Assembly (NCBI GenBank): GCA_027922465.2
Contig: BQMF02000337.1
Coordinates: 248,001-312,000 of the forward strand
DNA length: 64,000 nucleotides
Direction: 5' to 3'
Origin: Turritopsis dohrnii
Lineage: Eukaryota; Cnidaria; Hydrozoa; Anthoathecata; Oceaniidae
Shown: positions 13,101-21,215 of the stretch, one piece after another
Layout: every line of letters begins with the position of its first letter
Position numbering within the stretch: the first letter of the stretch is position 1
Made by a program: the position numbers and the translations under genes
The notes under the pieces: model-generated
What the model was told of the DNA's origin: nothing
Seen by the model: the letters and a program-made list of their open reading frames with translations, nothing else
Databases searched by the model: none

Positions 13101-13472
13101 ATAACCGTCTATGATTTTATTTATTAGGATGAGATGACTTCTTCAGATGATGAACTTCATGAGAACGGGAAGAGAATGATCGAACTCTTCAAAAAGTCGA
13201 AAAAAGACGGGACGTTTACAAAGATAGTGGAAGATTCCCAAGATCCAAGCAAAAACCCGTTCCTGCTTTTGCCAGAAATCTATAAAATGCCCATTAACGC
13301 CCTAGAGTTAGTAAAGGAAGAAAATCCTGTTTTCTTTGAAGCATTCGAAAACATGAAGGACGGTCATGGGACATCCGTCTATTTGACACAAGAGTTGAAA
13401 CTATCACCTGGGAAAATAACAACTGACCGTTATAATTACATTAAGACGCAAATGATGCTTTTAGATCAATAA
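4187..13472 (+). CDS. Ginger1-type transposase with IBD-like, PHD and Ulp1 protease domains (26-exon model)
   Basis: Exons in my model: 4187-4310, 5763-5863, 6060-6179, 6293-6436, 6787-7177, 7261-7485, 7529-7555, 7616-8200, 8281-8346, 8466-8528, 8828-8892, 8971-9072, 9171-9264, 9486-9596, 9678-9719, 9798-9863, 10001-10060, 10169-10222, 10372-10440, 10528-10596, 10684-10776, 11337-11420, 11512-11865, 11942-12106, 12184-13034, 13128-13472. All introns are GT-AG, phases agree at each junction, and the sum is 4,470 nt (1,489 aa). Domains in order: HHCC finger, DDE integrase core, GPY/F-like region, Cys-rich segment, LEDGF-IBD-like bundle, acidic micro-exon linker, AT-hook, PHD, Ulp1. Ginger1 transposases are known to resemble Gypsy integrases and to carry OTU or Ulp1 proteases. 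There is no reverse transcriptase, gag or LTR. Element ends were not located. An earlier in-frame ATG at 4103 is possible. Acceptor 8657-8658 opens an exon that soon stops, perhaps an alternative end. Domestication is possible. Confidence 0.8.
4527..5036. mobile_element. MITE with about 36-bp TIRs in intron 1 of the transposase gene
   Basis: Both ends read TA-CCGTGA inward and share a block containing GAGATTCAACTCTGTG followed by GCGAGATTCAACA, in inverted orientation. TA flanks each end, as expected for a Tc1/mariner-type target duplication. Length is 510 bp. No coding capacity was seen. Confidence 0.65.
6060..6436 (+). CDS. HHCC zinc-finger exons of the Ginger transposase
   Basis: Two exons (6060-6179 and 6293-6436) encode the N-terminal zinc-binding module of Gypsy-type integrases. 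The first gives the His pair (RVHCDVLQHSGVLKTYQ), the second the Cys pair in ANCEVCALKK. In retroviral-type integrases this module helps multimerise the enzyme and bind element ends. Both exons are phase 0 at their shared junction and lead directly into the catalytic core exon. All four ligands are present, which argues against decay. Confidence 0.8.
6624..6694 (+). tRNA. tRNA-like sequence, anticodon ambiguous
   Basis: A 71-nt stretch in intron 4 of the transposase gene folds as a cloverleaf: a perfect 7-bp acceptor stem (AAGAGAG with CTCTCTT), a perfect T arm (GGAGG-TTCGATT-CCTCC), a weak 3-bp D stem with GG in its loop, and an anticodon stem CCATT/AATGG. The internal A box (TAGTTAAATGG) and B box (GGTTCGATTCC) match the pol III consensus, and a T5 terminator follows at 6711-6715. 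The anticodon loop has 8 nt instead of 7, so the identity cannot be read. It may be a pseudogene or a SINE head. Confidence 0.45.
6787..7177 (+). CDS. DDE integrase core exon of the Ginger transposase
   Basis: This exon encodes the rve-type catalytic domain. The first strand IDLIDMQ carries the first acidic residue (model Asp165 or Asp168). HSDNGTEF gives the second Asp (residue 225). GHSQSQGLVEQGNN gives the Glu (residue 263), 37 residues later. The reaction is strand transfer of element ends with two metal ions. The closest remembered relatives are KRBA2-like and other Ginger-derived proteins. The exon ends in phase 1 and joins 7261 through an 84-bp intron, continuing into a YEVVFGRKP motif typical of this group. 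Confidence 0.88.
7616..8200 (+). CDS. GPY/F-like and cysteine-rich exon of the Ginger transposase
   Basis: After a charged helix, the segment FNIGDNVVLHLKKSERRGA followed by an NIPCVIISK strand and a YRLICEIGVISKLVNASRL strand pair resembles the small beta domain (GPY/F module) after the core in Gypsy-type integrases. The exon ends with a block of regularly spaced Cys and one His (WCTCVKIPCNQNLCKCYATG, then CSSRCHKEDNGYC), like the terminal Cys-rich motif of KRBA2-type proteins. It probably binds zinc. DNA or chromatin contact is inferred. Confidence 0.7.
8828..9264 (+). CDS. LEDGF/TFIIS-N-like helical domain exons (candidate integrase-binding domain)
   Basis: Three exons (8828-8892, 8971-9072, 9171-9264; model residues about 616-703) encode a helix-rich stretch. 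By eye it follows the pattern of the LEDGF/p75 and HRP2 integrase-binding domain: I-x3-IK-x-SL, then DN in a loop, then CI-x3-LD-x-L-x-SL, T-x2-Q, a DVVKAIKCLKSY helix and AQSLHSML near the end. The loop Asp that in LEDGF contacts lentiviral integrase (Asp366) appears kept, and the Phe406 position is Tyr. The alternative is a generic TFIIS N-terminal domain. I judge the fold assignment likely and the binding role unproven. Confidence 0.55.
9486..11420 (+). CDS. Train of phase 1-1 micro-exons encoding an acidic linker
   Basis: Nine consecutive small exons (111, 42, 66, 60, 54, 69, 69, 93 and 84 nt) all begin after the first base of a codon and end after the first base of the next, so each can be skipped or duplicated without changing frame. 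Exons at 7529, 8281 and 8466 follow the same rule. The peptides are rich in Asp, Glu, Ser and Gln (for example SSSEEDDEYLS) and have no fold signature. The likely role is a flexible linker between the integrase half and the PHD-Ulp1 half, with possible alternative splicing. Confidence 0.65.
10372..10776 (+). repeat. Exon-intron unit triplicated in tandem (156-bp period)
   Basis: Starts at 10372, 10528 and 10684 show the same exon (peptide DVSxHQKLNDDQNEDTD). The first two copies also share the following intron up to the acceptor. Copies 1 and 2 use a weak donor, GTGCTG; copy 3 diverges after the shared core and uses GTACTG. The period of 156 and exon sizes of 69, 69 and 93 all preserve frame. 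This is a recent internal duplication that lengthens the linker. Confidence 0.85.
10862..11002. mobile_element. Small palindromic MITE (141 bp)
   Basis: Ends read CCTTAAGGGGATTT and AAATCCCCATAAGG, with long near-complementary arms around a short centre, flanked by TA. The CCTTA terminus resembles other MITEs in the window (23103 and 58970). It sits in an intron of the transposase gene. Confidence 0.6.
11512..11865 (+). CDS. AT-hook exon of the Ginger transposase
   Basis: Near its start the exon encodes KRGRPKG, a canonical AT-hook core, followed by a basic stretch (REKRRRK) and a helical region of unknown fold. AT-hooks insert into the minor groove of AT-rich DNA. Coming just before the PHD finger, it suggests chromatin or AT-rich DNA targeting of the transposase. 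The exon starts and ends in phase 1 and joins the PHD exon in frame. Confidence 0.6.
11942..12106 (+). CDS. PHD finger exon of the Ginger transposase
   Basis: The exon encodes a compact Cys4-His-Cys3 finger: WTCRKCKTKI, then IACECCLSWFH, KKCSG, and a closing NWFCSECSG with the conserved Trp two residues before the last Cys pair. PHD fingers read histone H3 tails or unmodified lysine. It spans model residues about 1041-1090 and is followed directly by the protease exon. All zinc ligands are present. Confidence 0.85.
12184..13034 (+). CDS. Ulp1/SENP-type cysteine protease exon (C48)
   Basis: The exon carries the catalytic set of Ulp1 proteases in order: His in NHWVLVMID (model residue about 1225), Asp in LYFDPM (about 1242), the oxyanion Gln in PRQTSG (about 1301) and Cys in GCDCGLF (about 1307). 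Such enzymes cleave SUMO-like proteins from targets. Ginger1 elements are known to carry Ulp1 or OTU proteases in this position. An acidic N-terminal stretch links it to the PHD. The domain looks complete and unbroken. Confidence 0.88.
13128..13472 (+). CDS. Terminal exon of the Ginger transposase, unknown tail
   Basis: The donor at 13035 and acceptor at 13126-13127 join in phase 0, giving a 114-residue C-terminal tail that ends at a TAA. It has an acidic start (TSSDDELHENGK) and predicted helices but no domain I recognise. A second intronless reading of the previous exon would end at 13082 with a different short tail. Confidence 0.6.
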   Translation, partial: DEMTSSDDELHENGKRMIELFKKSKKDGTFTKIVEDSQDPSKNPFLLLPEIYKMPINALELVKEENPVFFEAFENMKDGHGTSVYLTQELKLSPGKITTDRYNYIKTQMMLLDQ

Positions 13473-13675
13473 TACGCATACATAAATGAATACCATATCC
13501 ATTTTTGCAGGAGAGAAAACCCAACCCTAACCCGACTTAGTGGTAACATTTGTTTTTCTTCAATTCGGATTTAAATTTAGAACGAAAGTGCAATGTTTTG
13601 GGTTAGGTAAAGATTTTGGACAAGGCATTCATTTATGTACTAAGTGTAAATATTACTGATGTAGACTAGTTCTAT

Positions 13676-14434
13676 TTAATTGTACTTTGTAACTATATAA
13701 TGTACTAGATAATGTTTGTTACGAGCAAATAGTCGCAGTTGGGATTTAGTTTCGGTCGCACTAACTGGATATAAAAATCTAGAATCTCCATAGTTCGAGA
13801 ATCGAGAATCGAGAATCACAGTGTCAAATAAATATCTATCGGCAGTATTGAATTCCTTCTGGTCGATGTAACCTCCATTGGTCTTTGCTTTATTAATCAT
13901 TTCTATGGTTAAGTATTGATAGGTCATTGGTCTGGAACACTTAACACGAACAAATAAATACGTAGCAATAAATCTCGTTGCAAACGCCAGTTGAGATGCC
14001 GACACGTTTCGTTCGTCTCTGCATTCTTGTAAGATGTCCCTAAAACGATTGATGTGATATGGGATGACGTTTTCCATTTCGTCCAAGGTCGCCCAACTGT
14101 TTCGAGCAATGAGCGTTTCCAAATCCAGATTGCCAGAATACTCGAGTCTCTTTCTTTTTCCCAGATTTGCTTTACCACGTCGTATGTAAACTTCGGTGAC
14201 GGCAAAACAACGTAATGTGCTGTCGGATACACCGTTCCCTTTTCGAAAGTCAAGTATGTCTGATATTGATTTTAAGTAATTTAACGACGCCGAACAACTT
14301 AGTTTCCAATCTTCTTCAAGAGTTTTAAGGAAGTCCATAATGATGAAGGGTGTACCCAAGCAACAATCGACGAATTCTTCGGTTAAACACAATTCTGATT
14401 CCAGGTCGTCAAAACTAGCCATTAAAAATTTCAT
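13676..14434 (-). CDS. Transposon-associated ORF, tentatively tyrosine-recombinase related
   Basis: A 252-residue ORF runs toward the transposase gene. Segments such as RCFAVTEVYIRRGK, LDLETLIARNSW, FATRFIATYLFVRVKCSRP and MTYQYLTIEMINKAK belong to a family that I recall as abundant in cnidarian and other invertebrate genomes and that I associate with Crypton-like tyrosine recombinases. The C-terminal part where the catalytic Arg, His and Tyr boxes would lie is short or divergent, so activity is doubtful. A start at the internal Met (MASFDD, about 14419) is as likely. Its 5' end lies only about 75 bp from the satellite. It could also be an exon of a larger gene. The function is not established. 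Confidence 0.4.
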   Translation of the reverse strand: MKFLMASFDDLESELCLTEEFVDCCLGTPFIIMDFLKTLEEDWKLSCSASLNYLKSISDILDFRKGNGVSDSTLRCFAVTEVYIRRGKANLGKRKRLEYSGNLDLETLIARNSWATLDEMENVIPYHINRFRDILQECRDERNVSASQLAFATRFIATYLFVRVKCSRPMTYQYLTIEMINKAKTNGGYIDQKEFNTADRYLFDTVILDSRFSNYGDSRFLYPVSATETKSQLRLFARNKHYLVHYIVTKYN

Positions 14435-14508
14435 ACATCGTTATGCACATTGTTTTGCTTCTTTTTCAGACTTCCCTCCTCCACATGGTGTACGCAGCCA
14501 GTTCAAAA

Positions 14509-17500
14509 ACGTCTTTTTATGTAAAGGATCGTTCACGGGAATTTACCCGTTGGTGTCTGTTGGCTAGACGTAGAAACGAATTCTGAGAAGAAGTTACCAC
14601 TTGGTATGGCCTATGTGTACCTATACGAAGTGGTTCCTTTTTATCTAAAGGATCGTTCACGGGAATTTACCCGTTGGTGTCTGTTGGCTAGACGTAGAAA
14701 CGAATTCTGAGAAGAAGTTACCACTTCGTATAGCCTATGTGTACCTATACGAAGTGGTTCCTTTTTATCTAAAGGATCGTTCACGGGAATTTACCAGTTG
14801 GTGTCTGTTGCCTAGGCGTAGAAACGAATTCTGAGAAGAAGTTACCACTTGGTATAGCCTATGTGTACCTATACGAAGTGGTTCCTTTTTATCTAAAGGA
14901 TCGTTCACGGGAATTTACCAGTTGGTGTCTGTTGGCTAGACGTAGAAACGAATTCTGAGAAGAAGTTACCACTTGGTATAGCCTATGTGTACCTATACGA
15001 AGTGGTTCCTTTTTATCTAAAGGATCGTTCACGGGAATTTACCCGTTGGTGTCTGTTGGCTAGACGTAGAAACGAATTCTGAGAAGAAGTTACCACTTCG
15101 TATAGCCTATGTGTACCTATACGAAGTGGTTCCTTTTTATCTAAAGGATCGTTCACGGGAATTTACCAGTTGGTGTCTGTTGCCTAGGCGTAGAAACGAA
15201 TTCTGAGAAGAAGTTACCACTTGGTATAGCCTATGTGTACCTATACGAAGTGGTTCCTTTTTATCTAAAGGATCGTTCACGGGAATTTACCCGTTGGTGT
15301 CTGTTGCCTAGGCGTAGAAACGAATTCTGAGAACAAGTTACCACTTGGTATGGCCTATGTGTACCTATACGAAGTGGTTCCTTTTTATCTAAAGGATCGT
15401 TCACGGGAATTTACCCGTTGGTGTCTGTTGGCTAGACGTAGAAACGAATTCTGAGAAGAAGTTACCACTTCGTATAGCCTATGTGTACCTATACGAAGTG
15501 GTTCCTTTTTATCTAAAGGATCGTTCACGGGAATTTACCAGTTGGTGTCTGTTGCCTAGGCGTAGAAACGAATTCTGAGAAGAAGTTACCACTTGGTATA
15601 GCCTATGTGTACCTATACGAAGTGGTTCCTTTTTATCTAAAGGATCGTTCACGGGAATTTACCAGTTGGTGTCTGTTGCCTAGGCGTAGAAACGAATTCT
15701 GAGAAGAAGTTACCACTTGGTATGGCCTATGTGTACCTATACGAAGTGGTTCCTTTTTATCTAAAGGATCGTTCACGGGAATTTACCCGTTGGTGTCTGT
15801 TGCCTTGACGTAGAAACGAATTCTGAAAGGAAGTTACCACTTGCTATAGCCTATGTGTACCTATACGAAGTGGTTCCTTTTTATCTAAAGGATCGTTCAC
15901 GGGAATTTACCCGTTGGTGTCTGTTGCCTTGACGTAGAAACGAATTCTGAGAAGAAGTTACCACTTGGTTAGCCTATGTGTACCTATACGAAGTGGTTCC
16001 TTTTTATCTAAAGGATCGTTCACGGGAATTTACCCGTTGGTGTCTGTTGCCTTGACGTAGAAACGAATTCTGAAAGGAAGTTACCACTTGGTATAGCCTA
16101 TGTGTACCTGTACGAAGTGGTTCCTTTTTATCTAAAGGATCGTTCACGAGAATTTACCAGTGGGTGTCTGTTGCCTTGACGTAGAAACGAATTCTGAGAA
16201 GAAGTTACCACTTGGTATGGCCTATGTGTACCTATACGAAGTGGTTCCTTTTTATCTAAAGGATCGTTCACGGGAATTTACCCGTTGGTGTCTGTTGCCT
16301 AGGCGTAGAAACGAATTCTGAGAAGAAGTTGCCACTTGGTATAGCCTATGTGTACCTATACGAAGTGGTTTCATTTTATCTAAAGGATCGTTCACGGGAA
16401 TTTACCCGTTGGTGTCTGTTGCCTAGGCGTAGAAACGAATTCTGAGAAGAAGTTACCACTTGGTATGGCCTATGTGTACCTATACGAAGTGGTTCCTTTT
16501 TATCTAAAGGATCGTTCACGGGAATTTACCCGTTGGTGTCTGTTGCCTTGACGTAGAAACCAATTCTGAAAGGAAGTTACCACTTGCTATAGCCTATGTG
16601 TACCTATACGAAGTGGTTCCTTTTTATCTAAAGGATCGTTCACGGGAATTTACCCGTTGGTGTCTGTTGCCTTGACGTAGAAACGAATTCTGAGAAGAAG
16701 TTACCACTTGGTTAGCCTATGTGTACCTATACGAAGTGGTTCCTTTTTATCTAAAGGATCGTTCACGGGAATTTACCAGTTGGTGTCTGTTGCCTAGGCG
16801 TAGAAACGAATTCTGAGAAGAAGTTACCACTTGGTATAGCCTATGTGTACCTATACGAAGTGGTTCCTTTTTATCTAAAGGATCGTTCACGGGAATTTAC
16901 CCGTTGGTGTCTGTTGGCTAGACGTAGAAACGAATTCTGAGAAGAAGTTACCACTTCGTATAGCCTATGTGTACCTATACGAAGTGGTTTCTTTTTATCT
17001 AAAGGATCGTTCACGGGAATTTACCAGTTGGTGTCTGTTGCCTAGGCGTAGAAACGAATTCTGAGAAGAAGTTACCACTTGGTATGGCCTATGTGTACCT
17101 ATACGAAGTGGTTCCTTTTTATCTAAAGGATCGTTCACGGGAATTTACCCGTTGGTGTCTGTTGCCTTGACGTAGAAACGAATTCTGAAAGGAAGTTACC
17201 ACTTGCTATAGCCTATGTGTACCTATACGAAGTGGTTCCTTTTTATCTAAAGGATCGTTCACGGGAATTTACCCGTTGGTGTCTGTTGCCTTGACGTAGA
17301 AACGAATTCTGAGAAGAAGTTACCACTTGGTTAGCCTATGTGTACCTATACGAAGTGGTTCCTTTTTATCTAAAGGATCGTTCACGGGAATTTACCCGTT
17401 GGTGTCTGTTGCCTTGACGTAGAAACGAATTCTGAAAGGAAGTTACCACTTGGTATAGCCTATGTGTACCTGTACGAAGTGGTTCCTTTTTATCTAAAGG

Positions 17501-20500
17501 ATCGTTCACGAGAATTTACCAGTGGGTGTCTGTTGCCTTGACGTAGAAACGAATTCTGAGAAGAAGTTACCACTTGGTATGGCCTATGTGTACCTATACG
17601 AAGTGGTTCCTTTTTATCTAAAGGATCGTTCACGGGAATTTACCCGTTGGTGTCTGTTGCCTAGGCGTAGAAACGAATTCTGAGAAGAAGTTGCCACTTG
17701 GTATAGCCTATGTGTACCTATACGAAGTGGTTTCATTTTATCTAAAGGATCGTTCACGGGAATTTACCCGTTGGTGTCTGTTGCCTAGGCGTAGAAACGA
17801 ATTCTGAGAAGAAGTTACCACTTGGTATGGCCTATGTGTACCTATACGAAGTGGTTCCTTTTTATCTAAAGGATCGTTCACGGGAATTTACCCGTTGGTG
17901 TCTGTTGCCTTGACGTAGAAACCAATTCTGAAAGGAAGTTACCACTTGCTATAGCCTATGTGTACCTATACGAAGTGGTTCCTTTTTATCTAAAGGATCG
18001 TTCACGGGAATTTACCCGTTGGTGTCTGTTGCCTTGACGTAGAAACGAATTCTGAGAAGAAGTTACCACTTGGTTAGCCTATGTGTACCTATACGAAGTG
18101 GTTCCTTTTTATCTAAAGGATCGTTCACGGGAATTTACCAGTTGGTGTCTGTTGCCTAGGCGTAGAAACGAATTCTGAGAAGAAGTTACCACTTGGTATA
18201 GCCTATGTGTACCTATACGAAGTGGTTCCTTTTTATCTAAAGGATCGTTCACGGGAATTTACCCGTTGGTGTCTGTTGGCTAGACGTAGAAACGAATTCT
18301 GAGAAGAAGTTACCACTTCGTATAGCCTATGTGTACCTATACGAAGTGGTTTCTTTTTATCTAAAGGATCGTTCACGGGAATTTACCAGTTGGTGTCTGT
18401 TGCCTAGGCGTAGAAACGAATTCTGAGAAGAAGTTACCACTTGGTATGGCCTATGTGTACCTATACGAAGTGGTTCCTTTTTATCTAAAGGATCGTTCAC
18501 GGGAATTTACCAGTTGGTGTCTGTTGCCTAGGCGTAGAAACGAATTCTGAGAAGAAGTTACCACTTGGTATGGCCTATGTGTACCTATACGAAGTGGTTC
18601 CTTTTTATCTAAAGGATCGTTCACGGGAATTTACCCGTTGGTGTCTGTTGGCTAGACGTAGAAACGAATTCTGAGAAGAAGGTACCACTTCGTATAGCCT
18701 ATGTGTACCTATACGAAGTGGTTCCTTTTTATCTAAAGGATCGTTCACGGGAATTTACCAGTTGGTGTCTGTTGCCTAGGCGTAGAAACGAATTCTGAGA
18801 AGAAGTTACCACTTGGTATAGCCTATGTGTACCTATACGAAGTGGTTCCTTTTTATCTAAAGGATCGTTCACGGGAATTTACCAGTTGGTGTCTGTTGCC
18901 TAGGCGTAGAAACGAATTCTGATAAGAAGTTACCACTTGGTATGGCCTATGTGTACCTATACGAAGTGGTTCCTTTTTATCTAAAGGATCGTTCACGGGA
19001 ATTTACCCGTTGGTGTCTGTTGCCTTGACGTAGAAACGAATTCTGAAAGGAAGTTACCACTTGCTATAGCCTATGTGTACCTATACGAAGTGGTTCCTTT
19101 TTATCTAAAGGATCGTTCACGGGAATTTACCCGTTGGTGTCTGTTGCCTTGACGTAGAAACGAATTCTGAGAAGAAGTTACCACTTGGTTAGCCTATGTG
19201 TACCTATACGAAGTGGTTCCTTTTTATCTAAAGGATCGTTCACGGGAATTTACCCGTTGGTGTCTGTTGCCTTGACGTAGAAACGAATTCTGAAAGGAAG
19301 TTACCACTTGGTATAGCCTATGTGTACCTGTACGAAGTGGTTCCTTTTTATCTAAAGGATCGTTCACGGGAATTTACCAGTGGGTGCCTTGACGTAGAAA
19401 CGAATTCTGAGAAGAAGTTACCACTTGGTATGGCCTATGTGTACCTATACGAAGTGGTTCCTTTTTATCTAAAGGATCGTTCACGGGAATTTACCCGTTG
19501 GTGTCTGTTGCCTAGGCGTAGAAACGAATTCTGAGAAGAAGTTGCCACTTGGTATAGCCTATGTGTACCTATACGAAGTGGTTCCATTTTATCTAAAGGA
19601 TCGTTCACGGGAATTTACCCGTTGGTGTCTGTTGCCTAGGCGTAGAAACGAATTCTGAGAAGAAGTTACCACTTGGTATGGCCTATGTGTACCTATACGA
19701 AGTGGTTCCTTTTTATCTAAAGGATCGTTCACGGGAATTTACCCGTTGGTGTCTGTTGCCTTGACGTAGAAACGAATTCTGAAAGGAAGTTACCACTTGC
19801 TATAGCCTATGTGTACCTATACGAAGTGGTTCCTTTTTATCTAAAGGATCGTTCACGGGAATTTACCCGTTGGTGTCTGTTGCCTTGACGTAGAAACGAA
19901 TTCTGAGAAGAAGTTACCACTTGGTTAGCCTATGTGTACCTATACGAAGTGGTTCCTTTTTATCTAAAGGATCGTTCACGGGAATTTACCCGTTGGTGTC
20001 TGTTGCCTTGACGTAGAAACGAATTCTGAAAGGAAGTTACCACTTGGTATAGCCTATGTGTACCTGTACGAAGTGGTTCCTTTTTATCTAAAGGATCGTT
20101 CACGGGAATTTACCAGTGGGTGTCTGTTGCCTTGACGTAGAAACGAATTCTGAGAAGAAGTTACCACTTGGTATGGCCTATGTGTACCTATACGAAGTGG
20201 TTCCTTTTTATCTAAAGGATCGTTCACGGGAATTTACCCGTTGGTGTCTGTTGCCTAGGCGTAGAAACGAATTCTGAGAAGAAGTTGCCACTTGGTATAG
20301 CCTATGTGTACCTATACGAAGTGGTTCCATTTTATCTAAAGGATCGTTCACGGGAATTTACCCGTTGGTGTCTGTTGCCTAGACGTAGAAACGAATTCTG
20401 AGAAGAAGTTACCACTTGGTATAGCCTATGTGTACCTATACGAAGTGGTTCCTTTTTATCTAAAGGATCGTTCACGGGAATTTACCCGTTGGTGTCTGTT

Positions 20501-21215
20501 GCCTTGACGTAGAAACGAATTCTGGAAGGAAGTTACCACTTGGTATAGCCTATGTGTACCTATACGAAGTGGTTCCTTTTTATCTAAAGGATCGTTCACG
20601 GGAATTTACCCGTTGGTGTCTGTTGCCTTGACGTAGAAACGAATTCTGAGAAGAAGTTACCACTTGGTATAGCCTATGTGTACCTATACGAAGTGGTTCC
20701 TTTTTATCTAAAGGATCGTTCACGGGAATTTACCCGTTGGTGTCTGTTGCCTTGACGTAGAAACGAATTCTGAGAAGAAGTTACCACTTGGTATGGCCTA
20801 TGTGTACCTATACGAAGTGGTACCTTTTTATCTAAAGGATCGTTCACGGGAATGTGGGTGTCTGTTGCCTTGACGTAGAAACGAATTCTGAGAAGAAGTT
20901 ACCACTTGGTATAGCCTATGTGTACCTATACGAAGTGGTTCCTTTTTATCTAAAGGATCGTTCACGGGAATTTACCCGTTGGTGTCTGTTGCCTAGACGT
21001 AGAAACGAATTCTGAAAGGAAGTTACCACTTGGTATAGCCTATGTGTACCTATACGAAGTGGTTCCTTTTTATCTAAAGGATCGTTCACGGGAATTTACC
21101 CGTTGGTGTCTGTTGCCTAGACGTAGAAACGAATTCTGAAAGGAAGTTACCACTTGGTATAGCCTATGTGTACTTCGTATAGGTACACATAGGCTATACC
21201 AAGTTGTAACTTTTT
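14509..21215. repeat. Satellite: about 54 tandem copies of a 124-bp unit with loxP-like inverted arms
   Basis: The unit recurs every 124 bp (GGATCGTTCACGG at 14526, 14650, 14774, 14898). Each has an EcoRI site and, in the best copies, an inverted repeat ACCACTTCGTATA ... TATACGAAGTGGT around a 13-bp centre. The right arm is nearly invariant; the left arm is often ACCACTTGGTATA or -GGTATG. Sub-variants (CTAGACG, CTAGGCG, CTTGACG) define a higher-order block of 11 units (1,362 bp): markers at 15801, 16145 and 16561 recur at 17163, 17507 and 17923. Two later units carry short deletions (near 19387 and 20853). ORFs inside are by-products of the repeat. Confidence 0.95.
21156..21213. repeat. Terminal inverted fold of the satellite
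   Basis: The last unit runs into its own reverse complement: ACTTGGTATAGCCTATGTG is followed after a short centre by CACATAGGCTATACCAAGT. The array thus ends in a hairpin-forming palindrome with arms of over 20 bp rather than by simple loss of similarity. Confidence 0.85.

Noticed and set aside
13515..13610. Telomere-like repeat (CCCTAACCC and GGGTTAGG)
   Set aside because: Only single short matches in opposite orientation, about 80 bp apart; no array.
19322..19534. ORF in the satellite
   Set aside because: The frame comes from the 124-bp repeat itself and encodes the repeated peptide only; the same applies to 21070-21264.
14509..21215. CRISPR-like array or cloning-vector loxP contamination
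   Set aside because: There are no unique spacers: the whole 124-bp unit is repeated. The centre is 13 bp rather than the 8 bp of loxP, two arm bases differ, and about 54 diverged copies sit in animal DNA.
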